NCBI GenBank assembly: GCA_963556495.2
Contig: OY747710.1
Span: forward strand, 16,963,000-17,026,999
From: Valencia hispanica
Lineage: Eukaryota > Chordata > Actinopteri > Cyprinodontiformes > Valenciidae
Direction: 5' to 3'
DNA length: 64,000 bases
Shown here: positions 13,271 to 25,326 of the stretch, in pieces
How positions within the stretch are numbered: position 1 is the stretch's first letter
Layout of the letters: each line of letters begins with the position of its first letter
Translations under genes and position numbers: made by a program
The notes under the pieces: generated by a model
What the model saw: the letters and a program-made list of their open reading frames with translations, nothing else
Databases searched by the model: none
What the model was told of the DNA's origin: nothing

Positions 13271-13802
13271 TTGAGAGTTTAAATGACAACTGGACTTTTC
13301 TTGTTGTCTTGAATATGTTTCATATGTCATCCAAGAGGCTTCTTCATTTCTGAAAACTGGATTGGGAGTATCAGATTTATAAATCTAACTTTAGGCTCAC
13401 TAATGGGGCTATTGTTTTACCTAACAAGGATATCAGGGTTACGTAAGCTTCTAATCACTAAGCGATCTTGGTGATGTAAGTGTCGTTAACGGTGAAACGA
13501 CCCTGGTTATGTGACTATGCGCTGTTTTGGTCCCATGACTCAATGTGTGATTTTTGGTGAAACTTCTTGGGTAGACGACTTGTATATAAAAACCAGCCTT
13601 GAGTTTCCTACCCAAGAAGTTATAGCTTAGTATTAGTTATACCTTAGTAAGGTATAACGATAGCCCCATTGGTGAGCCTTAAGCTTATAAATCTGATACT
13701 CCCAATCCAGTTTTCAGAACTGAAGAAGCCTCTTGGATGAGAGACGAAACGTATTCAAGACAACAAGAAAAGTCCAGTTGCCTTCATTTAAACTCTCAAG
13801 AA
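13271..13802. repeat. Long imperfect inverted repeat (about 150-bp arms)
   Basis: The left arm (13271 to about 13425) and right arm (about 13655-13802) are reverse complements over most of their length: for example AAACTGGATTGGGAGTATC on the left mirrors GATACTCCCAATCCAGTTTT on the right, and GAGAGTTTAAATGA mirrors TCATTTAAACTCTC. Inside, AACTTCTTGGGTA (13560-13572) mirrors TACCCAAGAAGTT (13609-13621), and 13637-13657 is a perfect 21-nt palindrome centred on TTAGTAA. The right arm contains GGATGAGAGACGAAACG, a motif common in fish dispersed repeats. No protein is encoded. It is probably a mobile-element derivative; the family is uncertain. Confidence 0.75.
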
Positions 13803-14419
13803 AGTTTATTTACATGTTACTAATAATAAAACTTTCAGAAAACTGGCCTACAATGCACATGGATTATTTATCAAAAAATGCTATAGTTTTCTTTTACTAT
13901 CTAGTAGTGCTTTACGAAGACTTTCAGACATTTTTTTTAGAATGAAAAAGTTCTTCCTTGTTTAAGATGTTTTTTCTTAGTTAATTCTTATCAGAAGTAA
14001 ATGATAAATTGCTGACTGAGGACTTTAAAAAAATGCATCATGCTGTTCCTAAACTGAGTACTTTGTTAGTAGATCCATTTCCCTGGCCAGTGTGAAACTT
14101 ACTAGCCAGAGTTTGGCTTAAAATCAAGCAAACTGAGGTCACATACAGTTAGCCCTGTGAATAACAAAATGTCTTTTTTTTTCTATTTTGTTTAAAATCA
14201 TTAGGATAAAATATATCCTTACAACAATCCAACTTATCCTCAACTAATTATCATGTAGAGACATCAAAGAGGACATTTGTTAACAGAACTGTCCATTGGT
14301 ATGTACAGCTAGTTTGATCAAAGTTTGACTATTTATGATTTTCTCAGTGTTTTTATTCACAAAAATTCTCCACAATAATTACCCCCCCATCATATTATTG
14401 AATTTAGGAGTTCAAATCA

Positions 14420-14955
14420 CTCCAATTGCCACAGATGTATAAAGTGCTGCACCCAGGCATGCAGACTGCCTCTAAAATATTTGTGAAAGAATGGATTTTA
14501 CTTAGGAGTTCAGGGAATTTGTACGTTGTGCTGTGACATGACCTGAGCACAAAGGCCAGTCAATAAAATGTATTACCACAAAATATTCCACAGTCAATTG
14601 TAAGTGGTATCATAACAAAGTGGAAGAGATCAAGAATGACAGCAACTCAGCCATTAAATAGTAGGCCACGTGAAATCACAGTGTGAGATCAGCAGATGGT
14701 AGGTTTCCAACTTTCTCCAAAGTCAAAGAAGACAGACCTGCAAAATTCATGTGGCCTACAGATTAGCTCCTGAACAGTGTATAGAAAGGTTCATGGGATG
14801 TATTTCCGTGGTTTCATTCAAGTCTTGCATTGAGAAGTGCAATGCAGACTGTTGAATGCAGTGGTGTATAGTCTGAAGCTGAACTCTATGGAAGATATTA
14901 AAGGCTAATGTGGGAGAAAAGGCAACTGACCCAATACTTTTGCTAAAATACTGCA
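14420..14955 (+). mobile_element. Internally deleted Tc1-like copy (plus strand)
   Basis: The first part matches the start of a teleost Tc1-like transposase gene: GCATGCAGACTGCCTCTAAA, ATATTCCACAGTCAATTGTA, AGTGGTATCATAACAAAGTG, ACAGCAACTCAGCCATTAAA and AGATTAGCTCCTGAACAGTG follow in the expected order. The catalytic half is absent: after GCAGTGGTGTATAG the sequence jumps to the right-end words ACTGACCCAATACTTTTGC. Non-functional. Confidence 0.75.
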
Positions 14956-15979
14956 AAAGACGGAAGCCTTTGCAGCTATGATTTTACACCATCTTCAGGG
15001 AAAAAGCATAGTGTTAACAAATCTCTGAAATTCACTTTTTTGTGTCGGCTTTTGTTATTTACAGCTATTCCTGCTGTCTAGTCTCAGTCCTTTGTAGACA
15101 GTAATTGGGAAATCACTCATGCCAACACTTTTTTATAAAAATATAAAATGTGCAAAAACAATAAGTATTTTGTCTGCTTAAAAAAAATAGCTATTATATA
15201 TGAAGCAGAAATAAATGCCTAGATAGATCATTGCACGAGAATCAATCACAAACAGGAGATAGCTTGGTCTTTTCCGTTCTTTTCTTTGCAAAGAAAGCCA
15301 GTCAGTGAAAATTTATTAATTTCACTAATTTCTGGGACAAAGCAACAAAATCTTCTTTTCATCAAGTTATGTAAATACTGCAAAAAGTCCAAATGCAAAA
15401 GATACAAAATGTGTTCTTCCCAGCATAAGTAGAACAGAATTCAATCATGAGAGGGTCATGAAGTCTGTAGAGGAAGGGAAGCAGGGTTTCAGTGGGAATC
15501 TCTTTGGGGCCCTTTTCAGAATTTTGGCTACCTACTTCCCAGCCAAAATGATGTATAAATACATCTTCTATGCATTAGAACAATCAATAAAGAAACTATA
15601 AATATCAAGGTATGGGAGTATAGAGTTCTGCAGGACTGATCAAAGAGGTTACAGCATATGCTCCAAGGTGTGAATGGCTGTGATATCGGATAATGCCAAG
15701 GAGATCCCATGATCATTGCCTTCACTCTCTTTGGAAAGCTATAAACCTTAAATTCTCTCACAGTGTGTTAAAACTCTTTTAAGACAGGATTTGCTCAAAA
15801 TTGCTATGTCCATTCTCTGACAACAGGTTAATTTTTCCTGGTGTTTGGTTAAAAAGGATAATATGTACAAAGACTAAAGATTACTTTGAAGTTGTGCAAA
15901 CTCTCATAATCCCTCTGTACATGTATTTCAGCTAGAAAAAGAATTTACAGGTGCAAAACACTGTACTTTATGATAATGT
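14956..15979. other. Non-coding, nothing recognised
   Basis: No exon, RNA gene or clear repeat was identified on either strand. It lies downstream of hamp. Confidence 0.5.
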
Positions 15980-16315
15980 CAAATCAAATCAAACTTTATT
16001 TATAAAGCGCTTTTCATACAAGAAGTTGCATCACAAAGTGCTTTACAGATTAAAATGACCCAACATAAAACCCCCTTCCCTTCCCTCCCCCACAGATTTA
16101 AAAGCATGGTCACAGTTATACCCCCCTCCCCCCAACCCATCTCCCATGAACACACACAGTTAAAAGAAAAAGTAAAAAAGGACATTGGGCACAGTGTAGA
16201 TGAACCATGCAAGGAAACGCCATCAGAGGAGCCATCTGCCCCGGCAGCGGTAGACCAACAGCAGCAGCCAAGTCACCGACACAGGGCACCCAGTGGAGGC
16301 AAGGCCAAGAAGTGA
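15980..16315 (-). repeat. LINE-like dispersed repeat end
   Basis: Starts with TCAAACTTTATTTATAAAGC and GCTTTTCATAC, the reverse complement of the usual fish LINE 3' tail (AAGCGCTTTATAAATAAAG), and continues through GCAAGGAAACGCCATCAGAG and GACACAGGGCACCCAGTGGA, which I recognise as part of a multi-copy fish repeat. A plus-strand open frame here is not a gene. Confidence 0.5.
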
Positions 16316-16529
16316 AGTGAAGTGTTTCTTTGTCCTGTCTTTAAGCTACCAACTCCAGCAACATCTGTACACCATAATTACCCTCTATTTCTAGCGTTTG
16401 GTTTTTTTTAGCACTTGGAAGAGGTCAGATTGATGTTATTAATTTAAAACCCATTTAGGGAAGATTTGTTTGTTTCCTGTTTATTAATATAAATGACACA
16501 AAACTCTTTGGTCGATGATTCGGATGTAT

Positions 16530-16535
16530 TTTATT
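16530..16535 (-). other. Likely hamp polyadenylation signal
   Basis: AATAAA on the minus strand, about 215 nt beyond the hepcidin stop codon. It is the first canonical hexamer I found downstream of the stop in a sensible position for a short 3' UTR. Not proven by transcript data. Confidence 0.5.
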
Positions 16536-16747
16536 CAACAATAATTTCTAGGAAACATCCATATGTGCTGTATTCTTACAAAAGTTAAGGTTACAGTAGA
16601 CAAAATAAATAGAAGAAATACTTAATTTGCTTGTTCTGCTGCATGAATCATATTTCTTGTAAAAGTATTTTTTTATAAATGTTATGAAAGGAGAGATAAA
16701 GAAAGTAAAACAATAAATTAGAATTTGGTGGTTGTCGCAGGGGAACC

Positions 16748-17282
16748 TCAGAACCTGCAGCAGAAACCACAGCCTTTGTTCTTGCAGCAGTTGCAGCAGT
16801 AGCGGCACAAGCTGAGGTGACTCTGTCGCTTTTCCCTGACATGTTTTGGCATCTGTGTGAAAGACAACAGACAGAAACAAAGTGTTAACAACAGCACTTT
16901 CTTCTATATCTGTGTTTTAGAGAGGAAGAGGGTGCTCTGTGGGGAAAACAGCATCCACTTAAACTTTAATTTGCTTGTGGTAATTGGCTTAATTCATTCA
17001 GTCAATTGAACATACCATCCACGATTCCACTGACACCTCTTGATGTGCCTCAACTGGAGTGTCATTGCCCCCTACCTCCTCCAGCTCTCCGACCTGTTAA
17101 TGAATTATGCATATTTAAGAGTAACATATATTATCTCTGACAAAACATTGGGAGCTGACAAGTAAATGAGGTGTTTTTTTAAGTTGAATTCTTACCCCAG
17201 TAAACGGGATGGTGGAGCTCTCCACAATGCAAATAAAGGCGAGCACGAGTGTCACTGCAACTGCAATGCTGAATGCCTTCAT
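16748..17282 (-). CDS. hamp: Hepcidin precursor (iron hormone / antimicrobial peptide)
   Basis: Three coding exons join in phase 0: 17282-17196, 17093-17016 and 16852-16748 (270 nt, 89 residues), each with GT-AG borders. Residues 1-24 form a signal peptide (MKAFSIAVAVTLVLAFIC start). The acidic propeptide follows (ELEEVGGNDTPVEAHQE), ending in the furin-type site REKR at 61-64. The mature peptide is residues 65-89: 25 residues starting QSHLSLC, with eight cysteines in the hepcidin spacing C-x2-CC-x-CC-x4-C-x2-CC and ending RF. QSHLSLC is the ferroportin-binding type of N-terminus seen in fish hamp1. Known role: a secreted hormone, mainly hepatic, that blocks ferroportin to limit iron release; fish forms also show antimicrobial activity. 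usf2 lies 14 kb upstream in the same orientation, as in mammals. No second hepcidin copy was seen. Confidence 0.97.
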
Positions 17283-17495
17283 TTTGGGTTCGGTTTGGTT
17301 GTAAATCCTTTGAAGATTAGAGCTGATGGTTCTTCTTTCACATGGGTGTCAGGCCAACACAGAGCACCTCTGCGTCCTGAATTTATTCCTTTGCTTCAGA
17401 GATGGATGCCGATTCTCAACTGGGTTTCTTCAGATCTTTGGCTGATCCTTTCAGCTCTTCTGGCATCTGGTAGTTAAATATGCAGAGAGCGTAGG

Positions 17496-17503
17496 TATTT
17501 ATA
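17496..17503 (-). promoter_or_regulatory. TATA box of hamp
   Basis: TATAAATA on the minus strand, 214 nt upstream of the hepcidin start codon. It predicts a transcription start near 17465-17475 and a 5' UTR of roughly 190 nt. Hepcidin promoters of vertebrates are commonly TATA-containing. I could not confidently place BMP/SMAD or STAT3 sites by eye. Confidence 0.65.
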
Positions 17504-19069
17504 CACTCATGGGCCTAGTGTTGCCTCATCTCTGCTGGAGGCCCTGCCCATTCCTGGCAGCGATTACCTAACTCCACTGGGGAAGTTTTGACCTCCTCAT
17601 TCCTCTTCATCCTTCTGCTCTTCTGCAATACTGGGGGGAAGTCTCTAAGCTATCTTTTTTAAATGTCTGTCTTTTAAATAACGCAATTTTCAACAGAGAT
17701 AGTACCTAATTTCACAAGGCAATCATTTTTACAATAATACACATGTTTGTGCAATACGTATTCAGTAACAGAGACTTTTATAGAGCAGGAATTACAGAAG
17801 CATTGAAGATTTCCCAGCAAAAGGCTGATACTGCACAGGTCCATCTATTGCATGGATGACTGAGCCACACTCATTTCGACCCAGGATATCCTTCATGACA
17901 GAGAACCAGCCACTTTGGAATATCCATAGCTCAGTCTAAAGGATGTAATTACAACCTCTCAAATGGACTAATTAGCCCTGATTTTCAACATGTTCAGTTT
18001 TTGCATAATGTGTGGGAACCTGCAGTTGAACCAAATTAAATCCCTTCGAGAGCAGTGACTGGTAGTCAGGATTAAAAAGCTCCATTTGGGAGTCAAGGTG
18101 TTTTAATATGTATTAGTTAAAGATGAGGAAAGTAATACAATTAGGTATATTCTGTTCAAGCAGCAAAGAATGAGATTGTTTCAGGTGTTTTACTGTGGAG
18201 GATGCAAAATTGTATAATCAGTGCATTTTATAGACTCACACCAGTGGTTTGTTTTATAACTGAGCAGTAGACTGGATTTCAAAGTTAGGGCTACACACTT
18301 AAAAAATGATTTATTTATACAGAATCCAGACTTAGACTTGGGTATTGTCAAAATTTATACCACATTTAAAATAAGTTGTTTTCATTTCTGAATAGTTCCA
18401 TTAATATGTCTCCAACTATTAATTAAAAATTCATAAGGAACACAGCAAAGTCCATTAATCCCAAAGAAATCAGAGTGCATCAACCAAAACTCAAACTCAA
18501 AAACAAAAAAAAAAGCCTCTGTGTTCTCGTTTAATTTGTAGTAAAAATTTTAGGCAATAATGGGAAATGTGAAGACATATTTGCATACTACTGGTGGATG
18601 GGAACAACATCCATTTTACCTAAAGTACTATGAAACACTCCAACCCTAACATCTAACCTGAGCCCACACTTTTTGGATAACATCTGAAACTAAATTAGCC
18701 TTTCACAAGGGATACTGGTATATGATTGTAGAAATAAAAAGCATTTTGTTGCTTGTAGGTTGTAATCAACCTTGAATAAAAAGGATTTGTTTATCACTAG
18801 TTGTTCTAGATTCTTGCCCTTATCTACAAATCAGATCTGGACCTTTGAAAATGTGAAATGAGAAACCCTGTCCTAGACTAAACAAATATTCCTCAAACAA
18901 CACAGTTTGTAACCTTTCTTATGTTTTTTTGGCTTTGTTGTTGCTTGACATGATTTAAAACTGACAGAAGCTAAATAGAATCATTCATTTTGAATTTGAA
19001 TTAGAGTTTTTAACAAATACATAAAAAATGTTGTAAGACTGCGTTTTCAAAAACTATTGAAACTTGCTT
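17504..19069. other. Non-coding upstream flank of hamp
   Basis: No exon or RNA gene supported. The proximal part presumably holds hepcidin regulatory sequence; the rest shows nothing recognisable. Confidence 0.5.
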
Positions 19070-19215
19070 TGCATGGGAGCGTCGCATGTCGTAGGTGTAG
19101 AGGGGGCTTCCCGTATGCAGAAACCACAGCCTTCGATGCAGCTGTCTCGGGTTCGACTCCCGACCCCGGAACCTGTGCTGCATGTCTTCCCCCCTTCTCT
19201 CTGTCATTTCAAATA
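19070..19215 (+). repeat. tRNA-derived SINE
   Basis: A degenerate A-box-like stretch (TGTCGTAGGTGTAGAGGG) is followed by a near-perfect RNA polymerase III B box, GGTTCGACTCC at 19150-19160, and by the non-tRNA part GCTGCATGTCTTCCCCCCTT common to teleost SINEs. It does not fold as a working tRNA because the 5' half is decayed. It abuts the microsatellite on the right. Confidence 0.75.
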
Positions 19216-19268
19216 AAGGCCAGTAGTGTCAAGAAAATCTCTTTTTTTTTTTTTTTTACTTGCTTTGG

Positions 19269-19270
<2 letters not shown>

Positions 19271-19301
<31 letters not shown>

Positions 19302-19440
19302 TGTATGTATGTATGTATGTATGTATGTATGTATGTATGTATGTATGTATGTATGTATGTATGTATGTATGTATGTATGTATGTATGTATGTATGTATGT
19401 ATGTATGTATGTATGTATGTATGTATCTATGTATGTATGC

Positions 19441-19473
<33 letters not shown>

Positions 19474-19545
19474 TGTATGTATGTATGTATGTATGTATGT
19501 ATGTATGTATGTATGTATGTATGTATGTATGTATGTATGTGTATA

Positions 19546-19606
<61 letters not shown>

Positions 19607-19660
19607 GAATATATATGTATATATATGAATATATATGTATATATATATATATATATACTG
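19271..19660. repeat. Compound microsatellite (ATGT)n then (TA)n
   Basis: About 270 bp of ATGT tetranucleotides with a few interruptions (near 19425-19442), then TGTGTGTG, then about 40 bp of TA, then a TATATATGAATA minor repeat to about 19660. The long open frames on both strands here are only translations of the repeat. Confidence 0.98.
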
Positions 19661-22600
19661 TACATAGGAAGCAGAGATGGATTATGACATTAACTTACTG
19701 GTAAGAACATTGATAAAATAATCATTAGTTGCAGCCCTGGAAATAATACAATGATGTGCAAGAGAACTCAGGTCTGTTTAATAACCATGATATCATCATA
19801 ATAACAGCCACAGTTCTGAATTCATTGTAGTTGATTTGACTCATATGTGTAAAGCAGTGACAAACAACTTGAGATTAATTAACCTTTTAGTGAAAGAAAT
19901 CTCCTCCCCAACAACATCAGGTTGTGAATTATTGCAAAATCAATGCAGCCTAAAATGAAATTAGTGCACGGTGAAAAATAAAAGTGCAAACAGATAAACG
20001 GTGGGCTGTGCTTGCTGATAAAAATCAGAGAACATTTGAATTCTCATTACACCTTCATAGACTTTCCCAACTGCCTCCGCCGACTCAATTAAGGAACAAC
20101 CTGTTGCAGGACCTCTGCGTCAGCCTGTCTCGTTCGCTGATAACCCTGCAGGCCCATGTGCTTGCTTTGGGTGACCACAACGTCAGTGTCAACAAATACA
20201 ATCAGGAATGGCTCCATGTCTGTTGGAATCTGTCCATCATTTTGTTGCATTTAGCCAGCGTCAACATGTCACCGCTGTTGAAGATTTACAGTATATTGTT
20301 TCTGTGCAACAGAGATGGCTTTTGCCCTACTGTTTACACTTCCACATTATGTCCATTTACATAAAACATTAGCGTGCCATGATTCATATTGGATGACTCA
20401 ACTCATGCGGTAGGATTATGACACTTTTTAACTGCAGAAAAAACAAGGAAAATATATATCAAGGTTGTCTTGAGAGTGACAAAACAGAAAAAGCAAACAA
20501 AAGATATACAATGGAATTGGACTTTCACAGGAGAGTCTAGCTTCTCTGATGAGGCTATCATAAGAGATCTACTGGCCAAACAAAACCAGGCACCAGAATG
20601 GCAGACAGATTCACCTCAGCAGGCGCCACTCTGCCTTTTCTGTCCTGAAAGAGGGCATTGCCCCATATGTCCCTATTTCTTCTACGTCCTCTATTCAGGT
20701 CCGTGTCCACCGCCCCTCCTCTTTATACTAACCACTCTTATCCCATTTCCTTAAAAATGGCAAATAAACACATCACGAACTCCTGAATCCCAAAACAAAC
20801 TAAACCTGTTATGTTCCCACATACAATAATGTCTTTTTAGAAAACTTGAAGTGATGTCACATTTTAAATCCGGGGGGCAGCATAGAGTTCATGAGTTTGC
20901 TAATCAAGCCTGGGACTTCCCCACCGTGCGTTGAACGTGAGAAATTTGGCAGGGTCATGACTGGAATTTCCAAAATACTACAGAGGATGTATGGTATATT
21001 TCTGAACAAGAATGGGAAGAGGGTCCTTAAGAACATGTAGCTGTACAAAAATATCTACATGGGAAATAAAATTGTATTATGAACTAAAATACATATGAAA
21101 TGTGCATTCAAATCAACACCGGTCTTATAGATTAATGAGCTGAGTGTGATTATCTATTTGAAGACTCTCAGTTAGTCCGCTGTTTCTTGTCTTTTCATTT
21201 TACATATATTTTTATAGCTTGACAATGGTTTGATGTCAAAACATATTTTTCTAACCAATAAACAAATTAAAAAAGGTATTTGATATATTAAAACCCCTGT
21301 CATTCCTTCTTTTTGTTTTCTTCAAAACTTGAAAGTATATCATAATTGTAGACTGCTGCCAATAAAAGTGTGCATGACTTTTTCAGGATCTTTCATCCTT
21401 ATGAACAACCCCAGCATTATGTTAGAGTGGTGAGACTGCTGCTATTCTACTCACCCTCTTGATGTATGATTTAACTCTAGAATCTTTGTCTAATGCACCC
21501 TTTCAGCATGTTAAAATGTAAAATGCAAAAATGAAATACTTTACTTATGTATTTTTTATTATTCCTGTCAGGTGCCATTTTATTCAAACTAGGCAACTAA
21601 ATGTTATAATTTATTTCTTATAGAGCTGTTAAGGCATTTTGATTAGAATGGTTCGTGCGCAAGATGCTAATTAGAGTTTAAAGCACCAAGGTTACCACAA
21701 AAAAGTTATAAATTATGAAAAGATTAGGAATGCACCATTTTCTAATCAATACTTATTTGAAAAATTATAAACAAATTTCAGAAAGCACTTTGCATCAAGT
21801 CTTTAATCAAAAAATGTTGTATGGTATAAGCTATATTTAATTTAATTCATTTTTTAAAGGGCACCTGTCTTCATTTGTACAACTTTTCATTTTCAAATGG
21901 TTTTCGGTTAGTGTCTCTGGAGTTATATTCATTTTCATGTCTGAAGTAAGAAATATGTAAAAGTTGAAAACAGAAGTTGCCAAAGAGTCATGACATCATG
22001 CAAGGAACACTAAACTCGGGAATTACAAAGGCACTGCAGCATAGTAGTTTGGAGAACTTATAAACTGGAACCAAACCCAAAGATTCGCTCTGTGGGGAGC
22101 CCAGTCTGCTTGTTATTCACCACAGGGTTCAATGTGCTAATTTCACTTTTCTACACATAAATCACTTATTGTGTTACTTATGAAAGGTTTAACAGCACAG
22201 TGGTAATGTAGCTGTTGTAAAATGATTCTAAAGATACTGTCTGCCACAGTAGTCAAAATTTAAATCTGTCTGGGGTCAGAGTTCCCTCAGCAAAGTCAGT
22301 TCAAGCTAATGCTACACATCTGGTATATTGAAGGGCAGTAAAACTATTGAGATAGTCAAATAGCAGCTGCAAACAAATTTGAGTTGCTGCTGCAGCTAAT
22401 TATCAAGAACAACATTGAACAGAAATATTTGGACACAGTTATTTGTGTATTTACAGATTACAAATGGAAAGAAAAATTACAGCAAAAACAAACGTTTTCT
22501 TACCTGGGGAACTACATATGTACAAACAGCACCCGTGGTAGCCCTAAAAGTCTGGTTGAGCTCATTTCTTTTATTTACATTCACCGATATTTTCTGCATA

Positions 22601-22764
22601 CAGTATATGCTCACTAAATTCCTTTCTGTGTTTCTAGTAAGGGTCGATCATCTTTATAACATATTCCTGTTAGAAAGGTTGGTGGGTTTTTTTTAAAGAA
22701 AACAATTGCATTTCTTTTTTATAATACAATTGTTGGGTTACATATGGCACATCATATACATTCC
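19661..22764. other. Non-coding, nothing recognised
   Basis: AT-rich sequence between the microsatellite and the next Tc1-like element. Open frames near 19984-20364 and 20470-20754 have no recognisable protein features and no convincing splice context. No RNA gene seen. Confidence 0.5.
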
Positions 22765-24312
22765 AAAAAAAATCCACATTCCCAAAAAATAAGAATATCA
22801 TGGAAAAGTTTATTTATTTCCATAATTCCATTCAAAATGTTAAACTTCCATAGATTGTAGAATCAGGGCCCACAACTTAAACAATTTCAAGTATTTAGTT
22901 GTTTATTTGTACATAATTTGGGATTCTAGCTCATAAAACCCACAAAAACAGAAATTCAAAAAATTAGAATACTGTGAAGAAATCGCCATTTACTTCTCAG
23001 TTTTTAGGATCACATCAAATCAAAATATGGTACTTTCAAAACGATATGTCAATCTTCAATACTTGGTAGGGAATCTCTTTTTCCATCACTGCCTTGATGC
23101 GCCGTGGCATTGAGGCAATCAGCCTGTGGCATTGCCTAGGAGTTATGGAAGCCCAGATTTCCTTGATGCTTGATGTCAGCTCTTCTTTGTTTTTCGGTCT
23201 GGTGCCTCTCATTTTCCTCTTGATAATACCCCATAGATTCTCAATGGGGTTTAGGTCCGGCAAGTTGGCTGTCCAGTCAAGCAGTGTGATGGCATGGGCA
23301 TCAATCCAGGTTTTGGTGCTTCTGACGGTATGGGCAGGGGTCAGGTCCTGCTGGAAGATGAAATTTGCATCTCCATATAGATCCTCAGCAGAAGGAATCA
23401 TGAAGTCCTCTAAAACATTCTGGTAGGCTGATGCGGTGACCTTGGATTTAAGAAAGCAGAGTTTACCAACACCAGCACCGGACATTGCACCGTAAATCAT
23501 GACTGACTGTGGATATTTCACACTGGACCTCAAGGACCTTGGGTTCTGTTCCTCACCCGTCTTCCTCCAAACCCTTGGACCTCGTTTCCCGAATGAAAGA
23601 CACATTTTACTTTAATCTGAAAAAAAGGACCTTGGACCACTGCCCAACTGTCCAGTCCTTCTTCTCCTTGGCCCAGTTGAGACGTGGTGGTTTTTGAAGC
23701 TGTGACTCCTGCCTCATTCCACTCTTTCTGGATCTCTGCCAGATTCATGAATCTTCTCTGTTTGATAATCCGCTGAAGCCCACGGTCAGCTCTTCTGCTG
23801 TTGCATCTTCTGCTGCCACATTTTGCCCTTCTACTAGAATTTCCATTGATATGCTCAGACACAGCACTCTGTAAACAGCCAGCCTCCTTAGCTATGAACT
23901 TCTGTGGGTTACCCATCCTATGGAGGGTATCAATCATGGTCTTCTGGCCAGTTGTCAAGTCTGCAGTCTTCCCCATATTGAATGTAACTGAGACAATTGA
24001 ACCAAAGTGTAGCAATTTGACACCTGGGGAAACCTGTGCAGGTGCTTTGAGTTTAGTAGATGACACTTAGTTTAAAACATTAATGCCCTGTAAAATTTGG
24101 GCTGAGATCTTCACAGTATTCTACTTTTTTGAATTCCTGCTTTCGTGGGTTTTATGAGCTGGAAGCCCAAATTATGTACAGATAAACAACTAAATACTTG
24201 AAAATGTTTAAATTGTGGGCCCTGAATCTATAATCTATGGAAGTTTAACGTTTTGGATGGAATTATAGAAATAAAGTTTTCCATGATATTCTAATTTTTT
24301 GGAAAGGGTCTG
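22765..24312 (-). mobile_element. Tc1-like element with about 210-bp terminal inverted repeats
   Basis: The arms are long reverse complements. The left has AAGAATATCATGGAAAAG, AAACTTCCATAGATTGTAG, TCAGGGCCCACAACTTAAAC and TAGAATACTGTGAAGA; the right has the same words in inverted order (CTTCACAGTATTCTAC, GTGGGCCCTGAATCTATAAT, CCATGATATTCTAATTTTTT). A transposase pseudogene lies between them on the minus strand. The arms are only moderately diverged, so this is a relatively complete but dead copy. Confidence 0.9.
23036..23976 (-). pseudogene. Tc1-like transposase, broken
   Basis: The N-terminal half starts at 23976 (MGKTADLTTGQKTMIDTLHR) with the paired helix-turn-helix region. Near 23600-23700 part of the middle is lost and the frame shifts, visible as SWAVVQGPFFQIK in one frame and GKRGPRVWRKTGEEQNPRSL in another. 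The catalytic part then runs to 23036 with FIFQQDLTPAH and [12 protein letters not shown]: exactly 34 residues lie between the second Asp and the Glu, the DD34E signature of Tc1 transposases. The first catalytic Asp (consensus FSDESKF) falls in the damaged stretch, so it cannot be active. Confidence 0.9.
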
Positions 24313-25326
24313 TATATATAATTGTTCATCTACCATTTTCATCAGAAAACTGAAAAATAATGAGATACCTAATTGTGATTTATTTGTTTTTGTTTTAAGC
24401 TTTCTAGCTTTTTCAGGTTATCTGACTGTAAAATAGATGCCCTTTAACTGTTTTTCTTCTGTTGTTGCTGAGGGCGTTTTGGTGATCATTATAAAAAAGA
24501 AAATGAAAATATTCTGGTTTGTTCAAAATCAGAATTTTAACTGGAGTTTCTGGCATCTGCAGCCACTATGTAGATTGTCAATTTTGATACACTATAGCTC
24601 CATGACATTTTCAATCTTTATCCCTTTGATATAAGATCAAAAGTGTGAGATTTAAATCGTATGTTCTCAAGCTTCAAATTGGAGTCAAACATGTCTTTTA
24701 ACATGTGCTAACAGTTTGCTCTGCCATTTTGATCAGAGCTCAAGATCAAACACAAGTCTCTGGTGGATCAGTAAAAAAAATGAAACAGCACTCGTTCCTA
24801 TCCATGAGTTCTAACACGGCTGCAAAAAACAGCGTTGGTGAAAAGTTAGAACACCTCTTTCTGTTCTATTTCATCACAAAACATCTTAACAGCTAGTAAA
24901 AATAGATGAAATATAATAATCAAAAACAAATGTGCAGATCATGATAGCAAAAACTAAGGAGACACCAAGTTACAGCAGTTTTTACAACTATCTTTAGTAG
25001 CAACAGTTTGAAGTCCTCTGGATGACCTTGATTCTTTAAAAAAATATATTTTTTTCTCATATTAGATGGTGTGCTGGGATCATTGGACCATTGACCCAAT
25101 TTATTCCAGGCTTCAGTTGTCAGACAGATGGCCTCACTGTCTCTAGACTCCAGAATAATTCAGGATACAGATGAGTCCAAGGTCAGTTCAATGACAACAA
25201 GGTACATCATGTCCTGTGGCTGCAAAGAAAGCTCCAATTATCGCCCCCCATTGATTTATGCAGTTAAATAGGACATATTTGTGTGGATTAGCTATCTTTG
25301 GTTCCTCCCAAGTCTCTCTTTTCTTA

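Noticed and set aside
13720..13760. Hammerhead ribozyme
   Set aside because: GGATGAG...CGAAAC resembles the core, but the invariant CUGAUGA is not present and stem II would be too short; left only as a note within the inverted-repeat finding.
16055..16315. Plus-strand 86-codon open frame next to hamp
   Set aside because: It lies within a LINE-like dispersed repeat and has no start context or domain.
19080..19180. Possible functional tRNA gene
   Set aside because: A good B box is present, but the A-box half and acceptor stem do not pair; the sequence continues into a known SINE body.
19057..19687. Several long overlapping open frames (up to 183 codons) on both strands
   Set aside because: They are translations of the ATGT and TA microsatellite (repeated Tyr-Val-Cys-Met or Tyr-Ile-His-Thr) and carry no protein signal.
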